Source of the DNA: Pseudomonas paracarnis
GTDB lineage: Bacteria; Pseudomonadota; Gammaproteobacteria; Pseudomonadales; Pseudomonadaceae
DNA: 64,000 nt
NCBI RefSeq assembly: GCF_904063055.1
Contig: NZ_CAJFCN010000007.1
Location: 124,001 to 188,000 of the forward strand
Direction of reading: 5' to 3'
Part shown: positions 33,775-42,309 of the stretch, in pieces
Position numbering within the stretch: position 1 is the first letter of the stretch
Layout: the number at the start of each line of letters is the position of its first letter
The notes under the pieces: model-generated
The model's input: the letters and a program-made list of their open reading frames with translations, nothing else
The model's database searches: none
Told to the model about the DNA's origin: nothing
Program-made: the position numbers and the translations under genes

Positions 33775-36282
33775 ATGAATTCGTTGCCGATCGATGATGT
33801 TTTACCCGCCCTGCGTGACGCCTTGGCGCATCGCCATGAAGCCGTGCTGGAAGCGCCCCCCGGCGCCGGTAAAACCACCCGCGTGCCGTTGGCCTTGTTG
33901 CATGAGCCGTGGCTCGCCGGGCAAACCATCCTGATGCTCGAACCCCGGCGCCTGGCTGCCCGTGCTGCTGCCGAGCGGCTGGCCAGTGAACTGGGTGAAA
34001 AGGTCGGTGAGACCGTGGGCTACCGCATTCGGCTGGACAGCAAAGTCGGCCCCAATACGCGTATCGAGGTGGTCACCGAAGGTATCCTCACCCGCCGCCT
34101 GCAGGACGACCCGGCGCTGGACGGCGTGGGCTTGTTGATCTTCGACGAATTCCACGAGCGCAGCCTCGATGCCGACCTGGCGCTGGCCCTGAGCCTTAAC
34201 GGCCGCGAGCTGTTTCGCGACGAGCAGCCGCTGAAGATCCTGCTGATGTCCGCCACCCTCGAAGGGGAGCGCCTGGCGGGCTTGCTGGATGACGCGCCGA
34301 TCCTGCGCAGTGAAGGGCGCATGTTCCCGGTGCAGATGCGCTGGGGCCGGCCGTACCAGGCCGGGGAGTTTATCGAGCCGCGCGTGGTGCAAACTATCCT
34401 CGAAGCCCTGCATGACGAGCCCGGCAGTGTGCTGGTATTTCTGCCGGGGCAGGCGGAGATTCGCCGGGTCAACCAGCAACTGACTGAGGCCTTGGGTGAT
34501 CGCCCTGATGTACTGTTATGCCCGTTGCACGGTGAGCTGGACCTCAACGCCCAGCGCGCCGCCATCGACCCGGCGCCGGCCGGCAAGCGCAAAGTGGTGC
34601 TGGCCACCAACATCGCCGAGACCAGCCTGACCATCAACGGCGTACGCGTTGTGATCGACGCCGGGCTGGCGCGGGTGCCGCGTTTCGACCCCGGCAGCGG
34701 CATGACCCGCCTCGACACCCAGCGCATCTCCCGCGCCAGCGCCACCCAGCGCGCCGGCCGGGCAGGGCGGTTGGAGCCGGGGGTGTGTTACCGGTTGTGG
34801 TCCGAAGACCAGCACGACGGGCTGGCCGCTTATGGCAGCGCGGAAATCCTCGCCGCTGACCTGGCGGGGCTGGCCTTGCAACTGGCCCGTTGGGGCGTGA
34901 AGCCCAACCAGTTGGTGTGGCTGGACGTACCACCGACTGCCGCGTATGCCCAGGCCCAGGATCTGTTGCAACGCCTCGGTGCATTGGACGAAGAAAACCT
35001 CACTGCCCATGGCCAGAAGATGGCCGAGTTGCCGGCTCACCCGCGTATCGCCCATCTGTTATTACGTGGCCAGGACCTGGGCCTCGCCGCCACCGCCTGC
35101 GACGTGGCAGCCTTGTTGGGCGAACGCGACATCTTGCGCGGCGGCGGTGCCGATTTGCACAGCCGCCTGGCGCTGATGTCCGGTGAAGAACGTGCGCGCG
35201 GCACCCAGGGGGGCGTGCAGCGCGCCAAGCAACTGGCCCGGCAATACCGTGGCTACCTGCGCGGCAAGGCGACCCAGCCGGTGGACAACCCCGACCACCC
35301 GCGCTGGCTCGGCGCCTTGCTGGCATTGGCCTACCCGGACCGCGTCGCCCAGCAACGGCGCCCTGGTGGCGCTGAATATCGTCTGGCCAATGGCCGAGCA
35401 GCGCTGTTTGCCGAAGCCGACAGCCTGATGAAACAACCCTGGCTGGTGATCGCCGACCTGGGCAGCCGCCAGGGCCAGCGTGAAGAGCGCATCTACCTGG
35501 CGGCGGATTTTGCCCCGGCGCTGTTCGACACGGTGCTGGCCGAGCAAGTGCGCAACGTCGACCAACTCGACTGGGACGAGCGCGAAGGCGTCTTGCGTGC
35601 CGAGCGCCAACGCAAAGTCGGTGAACTGGTGCTCAGCCGCGAACCCCTGACCGGCCTCGACGAATCCGCTCGCAGCCAGGCGCTGGTCAACCTGGTGCGC
35701 CGCAAAGGCCTGGAACTGCTGCCCTGGACCCCGGAACTGCGTCAGTGGCAAGCCCGTGTGATGCTGCTGCGCCAACTGGATGCCGGCAACACCAGCGAGT
35801 GGCCCGACATCAGTGACAAGGCCCTGCTCGCGAGCCTGGAGCACTGGCTGATGCCTTACCTGGGCAAGGTCTCGCGCCTCAGCCATTTCGCCAACCTGGA
35901 TATCTCCAGCTACCTGCACAACCTGCTTCCATGGCCCTTGCCCCAACGCCTGGAAGAGCTGGCGCCGCAGCATGTGAAAGTGCCTTCAGGGTCATCGGTA
36001 CGCCTGGACTACAGCGAACAGCCGCCGATCCTGGCGGTGCGCTTGCAGGAATTGTTCGGGTTGGCAGACACCCCGCGCATTGCCGGCGGGCGCCTGGCCG
36101 TGAAGCTGCACCTGCTGTCCCCGGCGCGGCGACCGGTGCAGGTCACGCAGGACCTGGCGAACTTTTGGCGCAGTACCTATGCCGAGGTGAAGAAGGATTT
36201 GAAAGGGCGCTACCCCAAGCATTACTGGCCGGATGACCCGTTGGTGGCCGAAGCGACGGCCCGGATCAAGCCGCGTAAGTAG
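33775..36282 (+). CDS. hrpB: ATP-dependent helicase HrpB
   Basis: 835 residues, DEAH-family helicase. Motif I APPGAGKTTRVPLALL (about residue 27), motif II DEFHERSLDADLAL (about 123), motif III MSATLEG, motif VI QRAGRAGRLEPG (about 322); HA2, OB and the C-terminal HrpB domain (PKHYWPDDPLVAEATARIKPR) follow. HrpB resembles RNA helicases of the DEAH/RHA group; its bacterial role is poorly defined. ATG 33775 fits the family start (NSLPIDDVLPALRDAL). It ends next to a REPIN. Confidence 0.95.
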   Translation: MNSLPIDDVLPALRDALAHRHEAVLEAPPGAGKTTRVPLALLHEPWLAGQTILMLEPRRLAARAAAERLASELGEKVGETVGYRIRLDSKVGPNTRIEVVTEGILTRRLQDDPALDGVGLLIFDEFHERSLDADLALALSLNGRELFRDEQPLKILLMSATLEGERLAGLLDDAPILRSEGRMFPVQMRWGRPYQAGEFIEPRVVQTILEALHDEPGSVLVFLPGQAEIRRVNQQLTEALGDRPDVLLCPLHGELDLNAQRAAIDPAPAGKRKVVLATNIAETSLTINGVRVVIDAGLARVPRFDPGSGMTRLDTQRISRASATQRAGRAGRLEPGVCYRLWSEDQHDGLAAYGSAEILAADLAGLALQLARWGVKPNQLVWLDVPPTAAYAQAQDLLQRLGALDEENLTAHGQKMAELPAHPRIAHLLLRGQDLGLAATACDVAALLGERDILRGGGADLHSRLALMSGEERARGTQGGVQRAKQLARQYRGYLRGKATQPVDNPDHPRWLGALLALAYPDRVAQQRRPGGAEYRLANGRAALFAEADSLMKQPWLVIADLGSRQGQREERIYLAADFAPALFDTVLAEQVRNVDQLDWDEREGVLRAERQRKVGELVLSREPLTGLDESARSQALVNLVRRKGLELLPWTPELRQWQARVMLLRQLDAGNTSEWPDISDKALLASLEHWLMPYLGKVSRLSHFANLDISSYLHNLLPWPLPQRLEELAPQHVKVPSGSSVRLDYSEQPPILAVRLQELFGLADTPRIAGGRLAVKLHLLSPARRPVQVTQDLANFWRSTYAEVKKDLKGRYPKHYWPDDPLVAEATARIKPRK

Positions 36283-36300
36283 GCACGATGCAGTTCAAAT

Positions 36301-36385
36301 GTGGGAGCTGGCTTGCCTGCGATCGCATCGCTGCGGTGTCACTGAAAGACCGCATCGGCGGCATCGCAGGCAAGCCAGCTCCCAC
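36301..36385. repeat. REPIN (complete copy)
   Basis: Standard outer arms GTGGGAGCTGGCTTGCC / GGCAAGCCAGCTCCCAC; the inner part has diverged (GCGATCGCATCG, GGCGGCATCGC). It sits between the converging hrpB and EEP-family genes. Confidence 0.95.
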
Positions 36386-36404
36386 AAAACATTAAGGATG
36401 TGGG

Positions 36405-37493
36405 TTATTGCGCGGCAGGCAGCAGGAAGCGGGCGATAACCGGTAGATGGTTGGAAATGCGCAATGTGTCCTCCTGCCTCACCTTCGCCTCCACCCGCTT
36501 GATGCGCGGGCTGTAGAACAGATAATCCAAGGTGCGATCCGGCCCGTCCAGGCTCGGGTCATTGGGGAAGTGCGTCAGCCATTTTTCTCGATCAATCCCG
36601 CTGGACTCGCTGTTACGTGGGATCATCGGGTACTTGTCCCACAGCAGGTGCAACTCGCTGTCCGGCGCATACTGCCCACGCTTAGCCGCGTCCAGGCGCA
36701 GGTATTGGCCCAGTGGCAGCAGATTGAAATCCCCGCCGATCAACCAGGGCGTGCCCCGGCCTTCGAACTTGTCCAGCAGCTTGGCCGTGGCTTGCACTTG
36801 TTGTTGCGCTGCCGAGCGGCCAGGTGCGCCGCCGTCCAGGCGTGTATTGAGCACCGCCAGTTGGCCGCCATCGCTCAAGGGCAGGTAAGTCAGTAGCAAC
36901 GCAGGTTTAGGTTGGAACTGCCGGCTGATGAAGTTGGTTTCGGCGGCCGGCAGTTGCAGGCGTTCGGCGTGTTCGATCTGGTAGCGGCTGAGCGTAGCGA
37001 GCTTGCGCCCGACGCTGCCGAAGATATGTAGGCTGGGCACAAAATCGGCTTTCCAGTCGAAGGCCTGGGCGCTGCAGGGGTAGAGGTCGACCAGACGCTC
37101 CTGTAACAGCGCAAGCTGGTCCTGATAATGGGAAGGCTTGGCGCCTTCGTCGACTTCCTGCAATAGCAGGATGTCGGGTTGTTCGTCGCGAATCACCCGC
37201 GCCACTTCGTCGAGGCTGAAGGCCATGTCTTCGACGGTGGGGCGATCGTCCGGGCCGCTACCGTCCGGGGTGTCGTACCAGAACACGTAGTTCTTGCCGG
37301 CCAGGTATTGCACATTCCAGGTCATGACCTTGAGCGCCTGCCCCGGCAACAGCGTCGGCGCGCGGGGTGCCACGCAGCTGACGGGCAGGGTCTCTTTGTC
37401 GGCAGGGCGCCAGGTCAGGCTGTAGATCAGCGCGGCCAGCAGGCCGGTGATGATCAACAGGCTCAACAGGGTGATGCGCAATAAACGGGTCAT
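36405..37493 (-). CDS. endonuclease/exonuclease/phosphatase family protein, membrane anchored
   Basis: 362 residues. One N-terminal membrane segment (ITLLSLLIITGLLAALIYSL) anchors an EEP domain, probably in the periplasm. Metal and catalytic motifs are present: MTWNVQYL, LLLQEVDEG, GGDFNLLPL and the terminal SNHLPVIARF (His). Members cleave phosphodiester bonds in nucleic acids or phospholipid head groups; the substrate cannot be told here. From memory an equivalent gene lies near hrpB in P. aeruginosa. Confidence 0.87.
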   Translation of the reverse strand: MTRLLRITLLSLLIITGLLAALIYSLTWRPADKETLPVSCVAPRAPTLLPGQALKVMTWNVQYLAGKNYVFWYDTPDGSGPDDRPTVEDMAFSLDEVARVIRDEQPDILLLQEVDEGAKPSHYQDQLALLQERLVDLYPCSAQAFDWKADFVPSLHIFGSVGRKLATLSRYQIEHAERLQLPAAETNFISRQFQPKPALLLTYLPLSDGGQLAVLNTRLDGGAPGRSAAQQQVQATAKLLDKFEGRGTPWLIGGDFNLLPLGQYLRLDAAKRGQYAPDSELHLLWDKYPMIPRNSESSGIDREKWLTHFPNDPSLDGPDRTLDYLFYSPRIKRVEAKVRQEDTLRISNHLPVIARFLLPAAQ

Positions 37494-37534
37494 CGGCTCG
37501 GCTTATATGCGTGTCAGAAGAGCCACGGAGCATA

Positions 37535-38203
37535 TCACCGCACGTCGGCGTCGCCACCGATCAGCATGAATAAACGGAACAGCACCACGCTGGTGAACAG
37601 TTGCAGGAAGCTGTGGGCGCTGTCCATCAGCAGCCCCAGCAACGGCGCCGGTTCAGGGTACGCCGCCACGCTGGCGCCCTTGAGCAGCCACAACGGCGTC
37701 ATCACACACAGCAGGCACACCAGGATGCGCCAGAAATGCCCGCGGGTCAGGCGAAAGCTTTCCTTCATCGCCTCCAGGGCGGGCATGCCGCGCAGCACCA
37801 GCAGGTATTCGGCAAACGCCAGCACCACCATCAGCCACAAGCCCGGCAGGAAATACAGCGACAGCCCCAACAGAATCAGCAAGGTGCTCATGGCTGTCAG
37901 CAGGGCAAAACGCGGCCACAGGCTCAAGGCCATGGCCCACACGTCCTTGGTGCGCGGCGACTCGCCCCGGGTGCGGGCGTCGAGAAACAGGATCAGGGCG
38001 CCGGTGTACAGCGGGTACACCAACAAACCCACGACCACGCTGTAGCCGGGAAACGCATCCGGGCCCAGCGTGTGGTCCAGCACCTGTTGCAGCAAGGCTT
38101 CGAGGATCACCAACGGCAGGCACAGCTGGACGATGGCGCCTAGGTTGCGCTGGGTAAAGCGGAAGGAGTCGCGCAAAACGTCTAACGGATTCATCAGGGT
38201 CAT
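37535..38203 (-). CDS. multi-pass membrane protein, YciC/UPF0259-like
   Basis: 222 residues from ATG 38203 (MTLMNPLDVLRDSFRFTQRNLGAIVQL), which has CAGG six bases before; another ATG three codons later would serve equally. Five or six membrane segments, with ARTRGESPRTKDVW as a cytoplasmic loop and AMKESFRLTRGHFWRI as an amphipathic helix, as in YciC-type proteins. No biochemical function is known. It precedes the EEP-family gene by 41 bases on the same strand. Confidence 0.8.
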   Translation of the reverse strand: MTLMNPLDVLRDSFRFTQRNLGAIVQLCLPLVILEALLQQVLDHTLGPDAFPGYSVVVGLLVYPLYTGALILFLDARTRGESPRTKDVWAMALSLWPRFALLTAMSTLLILLGLSLYFLPGLWLMVVLAFAEYLLVLRGMPALEAMKESFRLTRGHFWRILVCLLCVMTPLWLLKGASVAAYPEPAPLLGLLMDSAHSFLQLFTSVVLFRLFMLIGGDADVR

Positions 38204-38376
38204 CACAGGCCTGGAAGCAGAGGGCGACACTTTAACCGATCAGGGTCCAAGGGGCGCAAACGTAAACCTTGAGTAAAGACCATTGAAACAACTCGTAACA
38301 TCCCCATAACTGGAAAGCCCCCAGCCTGATCACAGGCGGGACCGGAATTTTTTATCGGCAATCTAACGAGGTCGCC

Positions 38377-39090
38377 ATGAACAGCGAAGAGCAAACCCTG
38401 ATCGATGGACTGTTTTCACGGTTGCAGCAAGCCGAAACGGACTCAGCCCCCCGCGACGCCCAGGCCGAAGCGCGGATCAAGGAGCATATGGCTCGCCAAC
38501 CCGCCGTCGGCTATTACATGACCCAGTCGATTCTCGTGCAGGAACATGCGCTGCAGAGCCTCGACGCGCAAAACAAGCAACAGGCCCAGCAGATCCAGCA
38601 ATTCCAGGACGAGCTGCAACGGGCCAAGGCCACGCAACCGGCACCGGCCAGCGGTGGTGGGTTCCTGTCGAGCATCTTTGGCGGCGGCTCCCGTGAGCCA
38701 CAGCCTGCGCCGAGCAACACAGGTGGCGGCTGGCGTGAACCGGCGCGGCCCGCTTTTGGCCAGCCGGCGCCGCAGCAGAACTACCAGCCGCCGCAAGCAC
38801 CGGTCGCCGCACCAGCCGGCAGTGGCTTCCTCGGCGGCGCCATGAAGACCGCCGCGGGTGTGGCCGGTGGTGTGTTGCTGGCCGAAGGGATCAGCAGCCT
38901 GTTCCATCACAACTCGCAGCCGCAGGTGGTGGAGGAGATCATCGAACAACCGGCACCGGCCAGCGATCAAGGCAACTGGGGCAACGATGACCAACAGTTC
39001 GCCGGCAATGACAGCTGGGGCGGCAACAATGCCGACAGCGATTATTCGGACGATTCCTCATCCTTTGGCGACGACGATTCTTTCGTCTGA
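38377..39090 (+). CDS. DUF2076 family protein
   Basis: 237 residues, starting MNSEEQTLIDGLFSRLQQAETDSAPRDAQAEARI, the typical DUF2076 start. The N-terminal half is helical, with a Gln-rich coiled coil (AQNKQQAQQIQQFQDELQ, about 62-80). The middle is Pro/Ala/Gly-rich, then a short hydrophobic GGAMKTAAGVAGGVLLAEGISSLF (about 148-171), and the end is highly acidic (NADSDYSDDSSSFGDDDSF). Function unknown; a periplasmic ligand-binding role has been proposed for the family. RBS CGAGGTCGCC. Ends just before a terminator. Confidence 0.87.
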   Translation: MNSEEQTLIDGLFSRLQQAETDSAPRDAQAEARIKEHMARQPAVGYYMTQSILVQEHALQSLDAQNKQQAQQIQQFQDELQRAKATQPAPASGGGFLSSIFGGGSREPQPAPSNTGGGWREPARPAFGQPAPQQNYQPPQAPVAAPAGSGFLGGAMKTAAGVAGGVLLAEGISSLFHHNSQPQVVEEIIEQPAPASDQGNWGNDDQQFAGNDSWGGNNADSDYSDDSSSFGDDDSFV

Positions 39091-39096
39091 CCCACG

Positions 39097-39133
39097 CAGA
39101 CCGGAACGCTGCGGCGCTCCGGTCTGATTTTTT
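39097..39133 (+). terminator. intrinsic terminator after the DUF2076 gene
   Basis: CAGACCGGAACGC-TGCG-GCGCTCCGGTCTG with 12 pairs, followed by ATTTTTTC. It starts seven bases after the stop codon. Confidence 0.85.
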
Positions 39134-39209
39134 CCCGGAAACACTCCCTTGGCTGGCATACTGGCGCCCTTTCCGGGCGCTGGCGCCTGGCTGTCCATGA
39201 GGAAGTGCG

Positions 39210-39686
39210 GTGAAAAAAATTGCAGTGTTCGCCGATGTGCAAAACCTCTACTACACCGTGCGCCAGGCCTATGGTTGCCACTTCAACTACGCCGCTCTGT
39301 GGGCTGACATCAGCGCGCGCGGGCAGATTGTCGAGGCGTACGCCTATGCCATCGACCGCGGCGACAGCAAGCAGCAGCAGTTCCAGCAGATCCTGCGCAA
39401 CCTGGGCTTTACGGTAAAACTCAAGCCGTACATCCAGCGCAGCGATGGCTCGGCCAAGGGCGACTGGGACGTGGGCATCACCCTGGACATCATGGACGCC
39501 GCCGACCATGTCGACGAGGTCGTGCTGGCCTCCGGTGACGGTGATTTCGACATGCTGCTCGAGCGCATTATCCACAAGCATGGCGTGCGGGCCGTGGCCT
39601 ACGGCGTGCCGGGGCTGACGGCCAACTCATTGATACGCGCCGCCAGCCACTACGTGCCGATCGAAGGCGCGTTGTTGCTCAAATAG
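39210..39686 (+). CDS. NYN-domain (LabA/PIN-like) protein
   Basis: 158 residues, GTG start with AGGAAGTGCG before it. A LabA-like NYN domain, part of the PIN nuclease superfamily: first acidic site AVFADVQNLYYTV (D8, N11), middle KGDWDVGITLDIMD (about 89-102) and last VVLASGDGDFDMLLERI (about 108-125). These give the acidic cluster that binds a metal ion in RNA-cleaving PIN nucleases, so the protein may be an RNase. The gene is 25 bases ahead of a DEDDh exonuclease, suggesting a joint role in nucleic-acid processing. Confidence 0.88.
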   Translation: MKKIAVFADVQNLYYTVRQAYGCHFNYAALWADISARGQIVEAYAYAIDRGDSKQQQFQQILRNLGFTVKLKPYIQRSDGSAKGDWDVGITLDIMDAADHVDEVVLASGDGDFDMLLERIIHKHGVRAVAYGVPGLTANSLIRAASHYVPIEGALLLK

Positions 39687-39711
39687 ATCGTTGAACGGAG
39701 TAGGAACAGGT

Positions 39712-40323
39712 TTGGAACGCATAGCGGTCATCGACTTTGAAACCACCGGCATCACCCCCAGCAGCCACTGCCGGGCCACGGAGATTGGCGTGGTCATCCT
39801 TAAGCGCGGGCAAATCGTGGACCGCTACCAGAGCCTGATGAATGCTGGCGTGCGCATACCGGCGTTTATCGAACAGCTCACCGGCATCAGCAACGCCATG
39901 CTGCGCAGCGCGCCACCGGCTGAACGGGTGATGAACGAAGTCAATGAGTTCGTCGGCACCACGCCCTTGATGGCGCACAACGCCGCGTTCGACCAGAAGT
40001 TCTGGGACTTTGAGCTTGGCCTGATCCGCCGCACCCGCCTGCAAAAATTTGCCTGCTCCCTGCTCCTGGCTCGCCGCCTGATGCCGGCGGCGCCCAACCA
40101 CAAGCTCGGCACCCTCAACACCTACGCCAAACTGCCCCACACCGGCCAGGCTCACCGGGCGCTGGCGGATGCGGAAATGGCCGCCAACCTCACCGCGCAC
40201 CTGGCCCGGGAACTGCGCCAGACTCATGGTTTGCGCGAGCTGTCCCATGACCTGTTGTGCACGTTGCAGAAAGTGCCTGCCGCAAAGATCAATGAACACC
40301 TGAAGAAACATCGCGGGTTCTAA
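39712..40323 (+). CDS. 3'-5' exonuclease, DnaQ-like (DEDDh)
   Basis: 203 residues when started at TTG 39712 (MERIAVIDFETTG), where AGGA lies six bases before; an in-frame TTG at 39691 lacks a ribosome site. Exo I motif AVIDFETTGITP with D and E, Exo II LMAHNAAFDQKF, Exo III AHRALADAEMAANLTAHL with the DEDDh His. It is shorter than a replicative epsilon subunit, which lacks its polymerase-binding tail here, and is more likely an independent RNase-T/ExoX-like enzyme. It follows the NYN gene closely and is probably cotranscribed. Confidence 0.88.
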   Translation: MERIAVIDFETTGITPSSHCRATEIGVVILKRGQIVDRYQSLMNAGVRIPAFIEQLTGISNAMLRSAPPAERVMNEVNEFVGTTPLMAHNAAFDQKFWDFELGLIRRTRLQKFACSLLLARRLMPAAPNHKLGTLNTYAKLPHTGQAHRALADAEMAANLTAHLARELRQTHGLRELSHDLLCTLQKVPAAKINEHLKKHRGF

Positions 40324-40331
40324 GGCCTGGC

Positions 40332-40449
40332 GCTGATCGTCCCCACGCTCCGCGTGCGCATGCATCTGGTGACGCTCCGCGTCACGACTTTAAGTGCGGA
40401 CGCAGCGCGTCCAGGGCGGCATTCCCACGCAGAGCGTGGGAACGATCAG
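40332..40449. repeat. second-family REPIN (CGTTCCCACGC type)
   Basis: Outer arms CTGATCGTCCCCACGCTCCGCGTG (one arm mutated) and CACGCAGAGCGTGGGAACGATCAG, with an inner GACGC/GCGTC palindrome. About 118 bases. Not related in sequence to the GTGGGAGCTGGC family. Confidence 0.85.
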
Positions 40450-40546
40450 CAAGTCGCTAAATAAGTTGACTGACACACCGCCTTCGCGAGCAAAACATCG
40501 CGGGTTCTGATCCAGCCACCCCTCTCAAGAACACTGAAGTTCCAAT

Positions 40547-40633
40547 GTGGGAGCTGGCTTGCCTGCGATAGCGGTGTATCAGCCAGCCATTTATTGCCTG
40601 ACCCTCCGCTATCGCGGGCAAGCCCGCTCCCAC
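40547..40633. repeat. REPIN (complete copy)
   Basis: Left arm GTGGGAGCTGGCTTGCC; the right arm reads GGCAAGCCCGCTCCCAC (one change). It lies 98 bases after a repeat of the other family; the two fill the 327-base gap between the exonuclease and DUF6124 genes. Confidence 0.93.
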
Positions 40634-40650
40634 AGGGGGTTATGCGTCGA

Positions 40651-40962
40651 CTATCGAGGCTGTGCGCACTCCAGCGCCTGGTCCACCACCCCCTTCGCCA
40701 TCTCCACCAAATGCATCACCGCCCGCTGCGGCGCCTTCATCACCTCACCCGACGCATTCGCTGTCTCCACCGCGCAGTGCAACAACTCCGCCGCATGGGC
40801 CAGGGCGTCTTCGAAGCTCAGGTTGTCATTCAGGATAAAGATCGGCGCATCCGGGGCGGATGCCTTGAGGTAGTAGTCGATGGCACGACGGTGGAGCAGG
40901 GCGTCTTCGCTGAGGAAGTCGGTTTTGGGCTGGGGTGGATCGGGGGTGACTTTTTTGACCAT
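40651..40962 (-). CDS. DUF6124/DUF3077 family small protein
   Basis: 103 residues from ATG 40962 (MVKKVTPDPPQPKTDFL) with AAGGAG nine bases ahead. The body (SFEDALAHAAELLHCAVETANASGEVMKAPQRAVMHLVEMAKGVVDQAL) matches this helical family common in fluorescent Pseudomonas, often in several copies per genome. Function unknown. The frame open further upstream is rejected because the family starts at MVK. Upstream lies 725 bases without a clear gene. Confidence 0.82.
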   Translation of the reverse strand: MVKKVTPDPPQPKTDFLSEDALLHRRAIDYYLKASAPDAPIFILNDNLSFEDALAHAAELLHCAVETANASGEVMKAPQRAVMHLVEMAKGVVDQALECAQPR

Positions 40963-41570
40963 GGTGAAACTCCTTGCTGGAAGAAGTCGACACCGTTCGC
41001 TTGCACGCGAATTAGGGTGGCAACTGTGCGTAGGTGTGCAAGACCGGGGCAAGGATCCAAACCCAGCAGGCCCGAAGGCCTCCCACGCACAGCCGCCATA
41101 ACAGGCATATTGGCTGTAGGTTTATTTATGATCTTGCTTGCCATCGGACTTGCACGTCCGGTCACCGAACATTCGATGACAGAGCGAGACTAGCTACCGA
41201 ATCCGACGGAAACAAGGCCGTGGGATTCTCTCGGAAACGTCCCGCAAATGAAAGGGATCGGTCTTGCTGGCCACTGAAACACGGAGGTTTTGAGGTCTCT
41301 TTCACCTGAGCGCTGAATGGTCGGTAGGCCAAATCCGGCTATGACCTAGGACCTTTCTGGTTTTCCTCTTTACTCCTCTATCGCGTCTTACTGCGACCTA
41401 CCATCCCGTCTGTCACTCATGCACAGGGATTACAGTCATGCAGGAAAGCGATCTTCATACAGCGATTATGCGAAGCAAGTTGGAACTTGAATCAAATGGC
41501 ATTGATCTGGGCTCCAGTTCAAGCATGGCGTTTCATGTGGGCAACACGATGACAAGCTGCCCGGCAGTCA
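40963..41570. other. long gene-free stretch upstream of the DUF6124 gene
   Basis: No reading frame here looks real. A 66-codon frame from ATG 41438 starts plausibly (MQESDLHTAIMRSKLELESNGI) but its last third runs into a repeat. On the minus strand the first ~120 bases before the DUF6124 start include GGCCTTCGGGCC, which can form a small hairpin, and TTCGCGTGCAAGCGAA. I recall similar DNA upstream of this family in other Pseudomonas, so it may be a conserved leader. Confidence 0.4.
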
Positions 41571-41686
41571 CTGATCGTTCCCACGCTCTGCGTGGGAATG
41601 CTGCCCTGGACGCTCTGCGTCCGCCCTTAAAGTCGTGACGCAAAGCGTCACGGGATGCATTCCCACGCGGAGCGTGGGAACGATCG
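41571..41686. repeat. second-family REPIN (CGTTCCCACGC type)
   Basis: Arms CTGATCGTTCCCACGCTCTG and CGGAGCGTGGGAACGATCG, inner GACGCTCTGCGTC and TGACGCAAAGCGTCA palindromes. It ends one base before the stop codon of the Lrp-family gene. Confidence 0.88.
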
Positions 41687-41687
41687 C

Positions 41688-42149
41688 TCAGCCAGCATTT
41701 TTGCCATTGGCTTCCAATTGCCCCAACGGCACCCGCCGCTCTATGGCGCTGGACAAAATAATCGAGGTCTTGCTGAAGCCGAACTTCGCTACCCGATTAA
41801 TCAGGTTTTCCAGCTCGGGCATCGAGCCCACCGCCGCTTGCATGATCACGCACGGGTCGCCGGTGACCCGGTGGCATTCGGTCAGTTCGGGTATTTCCGC
41901 CAGGGCGTCGTAAACCTTTTGGCTGCCATGGTTGGTCAGTCGCAGTTCAATCACGCATTGAATCGGCAAACCCACTTTGGATAAATCCACCTTGGCCTGG
42001 TACCCGGTGATCACGCCGCTGGCCTCAAGCTTAGCCACGCGTTCGGCCACGGCGGGGGCGGAGAGGTTCACGGTGCGCGCCAGTTGCGCGTAGGAAGCAC
42101 GGCCATCTTCAAGCAGGGCGCTGAGGAGCATGCGGTCGTATTTGTCCAT
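41688..42149 (-). CDS. Lrp/AsnC family transcriptional regulator
   Basis: 153 residues from ATG 42149 (MDKYDRMLLSALLEDGRASYAQLARTVNLSAPAVAERVAKLEASGVITGY), which has GGAG seven bases before it. Helix-turn-helix at 5-45 and an AsnC domain at 65-145 (CHRVTGDPCVIMQAAVGSMPELENLI). It is divergent from an EamA-family exporter gene 160 bases away, an arrangement in which the Lrp protein often controls the exporter in response to an amino acid. The intergenic DNA is AT-rich (TTAAACAGGTTTTGTAACTTAAG region) and probably holds the operators. Confidence 0.9.
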   Translation of the reverse strand: MDKYDRMLLSALLEDGRASYAQLARTVNLSAPAVAERVAKLEASGVITGYQAKVDLSKVGLPIQCVIELRLTNHGSQKVYDALAEIPELTECHRVTGDPCVIMQAAVGSMPELENLINRVAKFGFSKTSIILSSAIERRVPLGQLEANGKNAG

Positions 42150-42309
42150 GATAAGGCTCCGGTTGCGCATGGCTTTCGAAAGCACGGTTTATAGCCTTGA
42201 TAACCATGGTTTGAGAAGTGTATTGGCGTTTTAAACAGGTTTTGTAACTTAAGTTTATCCACCTTCGTTTCTAGAATAAGTCTCCCATTTCCTGCCATAG
42301 AGCCGCCCA

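Noticed and set aside
41438..41638. 66-codon frame MQESDLHTAIMRS...
   Set aside because: Plausible start, but the last third is encoded by a second-family repeat; kept only as a note in the gap entry.
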